In this document: positions 17,805 through 21,063 of the stretch, piece after piece
Numbering within the stretch: position 1 is the stretch's first letter
Layout: every line of letters begins with the position of its first letter
Notes under the pieces: generated by a model
Told to the model about the DNA's origin: nothing
What the model saw: the letters and a program-made list of their open reading frames with translations, nothing else
The model's database searches: none
Made by a program: the position numbers and the translations under genes
Assembly: GCA_048213135.1 (NCBI GenBank)
Contig: PS015157.1
Location: forward strand, 66,162-87,224
Length of the DNA stretch: 21,063 nt
DNA from: Reclinomonas americana ATCC 50394
Lineage: Eukaryota; Jakobida; Jakobea; Jakobida
Direction of reading: 5' to 3'

Positions 17805-20800
17805 TCAGCGAGTGTCATCGTGCGATCGATCCACTCCAAAATTGCGAATGGCCTCCAGGAGGAAAAAGTTGACCGCCTGCTCCTGCTTCATGGCGTTGGA
17901 CACCTGACGACAGCACGTGAGGACATCGCAGTGCGACAAGTTGTTGTAGGCATTAATGCACGCAGTCGACAGACCTTGGAGAGACGCTCCGACACGGCGC
18001 CCGAGTCGTACGACGCCGCTGGCGTGTACGAGGCCGAGGCAGCGGCCGTCGACGCAGGGTATTCGCGAGCGCCTTCCAGGAATCGTTGCAGTCGCTGGAA
18101 GACCCGCTCCGCAATGGCCACTCGCGAGTCAATCGACGACAGTTGCGACTCGAGCTGTGACACCAGGTGCTTGCGCTCGAGTTCCGCCTGCAGACGCAGT
18201 CGCTGCTCCACGTTGCGCTCCACATCTGTCAGCAGTTCACGCACGCGTCGCTCATGCTCCACTCGTTCCCGAATACCCTCCTCCTCCAACCACTTTGATT
18301 CCTCGCCAATGCGCTGCACCTCCGACTCCACACGCCGTTCCAGCTCGCCAAAGCGCCGCGTGTCCTCCTGACGTGCGGCTCGCACGGCCTCGCGTGTGCC
18401 GAGTGATTCGCTCTTGATGAGAACTACTTCGTCCTCCAGTCGCGTCACGTCATCGCGTGACGCTTGCAGAGCGCGCAACGCTCGCTGCTCAGCCATGAAT
18501 GACTGCACGTGTTCGCGCAGATTGGACAGGTGGCTCGACAGGTCGTCCACCGTGACATGATACTCGCTCTCCAGTCGATCGACACGTGACTCCACCGTCT
18601 GCAGGCGACTCAGCGAGACGCTCTGCTCGCGATCCACACGGGAGTTCATGTCGCGGCTCAGATCACTTACGCGCTGCTGCAGCATGGACAGCAAGCGATC
18701 TTCTTGCACCTGGTGAGGGACAGGGTGAGTGGGTGACAGAAACCTGAGCGAGATACCCGGCTGCTGACCGCCCGTACCGACGACAAACTCTGCCGATCCT
18801 GCATGTGCGACACCAGCTGGTCCTCCAGGCGGTGAATGCGATTATCAGCCGTCGACACAAAGGCCTCCATGCGCTCTTGGTAGCGGCGCACGGTCTCACG
18901 TGAGGCGACCAGCTCGTCTTGCAGCTGCTGGCTGCGAAGACGCTCCTGCCAGCGGAAGTATAGAGGGAAGAGAGAGTGAGAGATCGATACTATGGCTCTC
19001 TCGCACACGCAGAACATCAAAACGAACCTGCACCACCATCTCGTTCGTAAGCTTGGTCAGCCGCTGCTCCTCCTCCAGCTGCTTGCGCGAGGCGCCGACG
19101 TCGTGCACCGTCGAGCGCGTGCTTTCTTGCAACTCCAGCAGACGCGAATGCTCTTGAGACAAGCGCATTTCCAACTCCACCACGCGTCCCTCCAGCTCGT
19201 TCTTCGACTTGCTCAGTCGTTCCACTCGATCACGTTCCCTATTGGTACACGGTGAGCACACGCACACTGCTTCTTCTGTCTGCACTCGCGACAAAACGAG
19301 CCACGCAACAAATCAAGCGACTGCTGCAACTGCGTGAAAGCCACACGACTTTGAGCGCGCTCCACGTCAAGTTCGCGCTGCAGCACCTCCATTCGCTTGC
19401 CGTTCTCGCGCTGCTCGCTCTGCATGCGCGCCAGCACATCCCGGATCTCAATCTCCGCCGCCGTGGTCAGCGACGAGGCCGAGCTGAGTGAAAAGTACGG
19501 CGTCTGCACCACCGGCGGCGGCGACGAAAGCACACGGTGTGAGCCGAGTGGTGCACCAGCGCCCGAGATGTACGTCGACGCCGGTGACGATGGACGGGAG
19601 GATCCGAGTTCCGTGGAGCGCCTCAGCGGCGGAATCGGCACCTGGTCGAGAGGCGGCACGCGTACTGGAGACGGCGATCGGCGGCCACTCATTGCGCCGG
19701 CGGTGAGAAGCGGGAGAGCAGCGACAGTGGGTGTTGGCGAGGTCATGGTGATGGGAATCGGTCCCAGCATGTCGCCCGAGCCGGACGCGCGATAGCGCAC
19801 CTTGTGGAAGGCGGAGAAGGTGGAGGAGTCGGGCGAGGCCATGGACTCGCCGGTTACCACCAGGTCCTCCAGTGTGGCGTTCATCTCCAGTGACTGGCGA
19901 AGGATGCCGAGCTGGGAAAGGGGAGGAGGGAGAAGGACGACAAGACTCTAAGTTGATTGTCGAAGTAAGAAAGAGTTGTTTCGCTCCCCGCTCCTCACCT
20001 CGGAGCGCGTCAGTGAGCTGACATCAATGACCACCTGCCGCAACGTGCGGTTCACTTGCAGCATCTCGGCCAGTCGCTTGCCACCAACACGGCCGAGTAC
20101 AATGCCCTCCAACTCGATGACTGTCAGCGTGTTGTTGGTCTCCAGCGCGTCGGCCAGCACCATCACACCATCCTCGCTGAAGCGGTTGTTGCTCAGGTTC
20201 ACCTCACGCAACGAACGATTGCTGTCGTGTCGCGCATGTCAGTGCCACAGCTTCATATCAGAAGCACCACGACGACGACGCAACAGATTAATGGCCTTGG
20301 CGATGGACCGCACACCAATGTCGGTGATGAGGTTGTCGCGCACCCACAGCTTGACCAGTGTGTCGGAGCGCACCACCGAATCGCTCAAGCGATTCATGCC
20401 GGCGTCAGTGATGCCGTTGCCACTCAAGTCGAGTTCGCGCAACGAGAGGGACCGAGAGGCGGCCGACGCCAGCGCCGTGGCACCCTCGTCACCCAGCGCA
20501 CAATAGGCCAGCGACAGGGTCGACAGGCAGTCGTTCATGGCCACGGCCTCGCACAGTCGCGAAAAGCGCGACGCACTCGCCCCGAGCCGATTGTGCGCCA
20601 GCGAGAGCTCTTGCAGCACGCGATTGACCGTCAGCGCAGCGGCCACGTCGTCGAGACATGCATGGGTGATGCCGGTGGCCTCCAGCGACAAGACGCGCAG
20701 CGATCGATTGGCACGCAGTGCACGCATGAGTAGCACCACACCGTCGTTCTCCAGTCGCGGATTGCGCGCCAGCGAGAGACGACGGAGAGTGCGGTTGTCT

Positions 20801-21063
20801 TCCAGCGCGCGCGCCAAGTGACGCGACCCTGACGTGGCCACATCGTTCTGCTCCAGTGTGAGACCAAGGATGTTGTCGTTGACACGCAGCGCCTCGGCGA
20901 GGCAGTAAATGTCGCGATCGGTCTGCGAGAAGAGAGAGAGCGAGAAGATGAGGGGATTTTTGTGCGTCATGCATGCACAAAATGCAATGTGCGCACCAGT
21001 GGCACACTGCGTGCATCCAAGCGGCACAATTCGACAGTGTCGGGCGCTGCGAGGAGAGCCTCA
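17805..21063 (-). CDS. Leucine-rich-repeat (RNI-type) plus coiled-coil protein, LRRC45-like architecture (5' end beyond the right edge)
   Basis: In-phase exons: about 21046-20997, 20922-20285, 20221-19999, 19911 to 19298 (or 19268), 19238-19028, 18945-18778, 18709-17975 and 17903-17805 (TGA). The N-terminal part has about eleven LRRs of 28 residues, pattern N..L..L.L..N.L...G...L..AL, e.g. NRSLREVNLSNNRFSEDG and NNTLTVIEL; this ribonuclease-inhibitor class forms a curved protein-binding solenoid. Next comes a Ser/Pro-rich linker of about 110 residues with many SP sites (RRSPSPVRVPP, SSRPSSP). Then roughly 400 residues of coiled coil run almost to the end (RVERLSKSKNELEG, LEMRLSQEHSRLLEL, VERNVEQRLRLQAELERK), closing with NAMKQEQAVNFFLLEAIRNF. 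LRR followed by a long coiled coil is the plan of LRRC45, a centrosome-linker protein; shared architecture alone does not prove orthology. Confidence 0.8.

Noticed and set aside
1-21063. Bacterial operon, CRISPR, phage or defence system
   Set aside because: All genes are intron-bearing eukaryotic genes of known housekeeping families or unassigned eukaryotic-type proteins. No direct-repeat spacer array, transposase, integrase or toxin-antitoxin pair was seen.

Overview
This is eukaryotic nuclear DNA. Every sizeable gene is cut by spliceosomal introns with GT...AG ends. Most introns are about 60-90 nt and are rich in (CA)n, (GT)n, (CT)n and (GA)n runs. Coding sequence is GC-rich, intergenic spaces are mostly 100-200 bp, and two runs of N are assembly gaps (9243-9969 and 14231-14421). 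Compact genes, short introns and a conserved set of housekeeping genes suggest a free-living unicellular eukaryote. I cannot name the lineage from the sequence. I built the gene models by hand, joining exons whose reading phases agree across GT-AG introns; family names come from recognised motifs and remembered family sequences, not from a search.

Layout. Minus strand, 1-1536: the 5' part of an ATG1/ULK-type autophagy kinase, running off the left edge. Minus strand, 1739-5012: a ten-exon ARMC8 (Gid5/Vid28-like) armadillo protein, the scaffold of the CTLH/GID ubiquitin ligase. It shares a promoter of about 158 bp with a plus-strand gene (5171-7783) for an unrecognised Q/P/A-rich protein with helical ends. 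Minus strand, 7899-10542: a secreted or lysosomal LCAT/group XV phospholipase A2-like acyl-ester hydrolase with a signal peptide and a complete catalytic triad, interrupted by the first gap. After an 830-bp divergent intergenic region comes plus strand 11373-15679, an importin-5 (karyopherin beta-3) gene interrupted by the second gap. Minus strand, 15808-16092: a small two-exon coiled-coil protein. Plus strand, 16189-17681: a seven-helix membrane protein most like the TOM1/GPR137 group. Minus strand, 17805 to the right edge: a leucine-rich-repeat plus coiled-coil protein with LRRC45-like architecture.

How the genes relate. They do not form an operon or a mobile island. Several have products tied to degradation and lysosomes (ATG1 kinase, GID ligase subunit, lysosomal-type phospholipase, possibly the GPR137-like protein), which may be chance. 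The most distinctive noncoding sequence is in 10543-11372: a heptad G-run array fitting a G-quadruplex, a 17-bp perfect inverted repeat, three GCTGATCA copies and a palindromic TCACGTGA E-box. I found no tRNA, rRNA, CRISPR array, transposase or phage gene.
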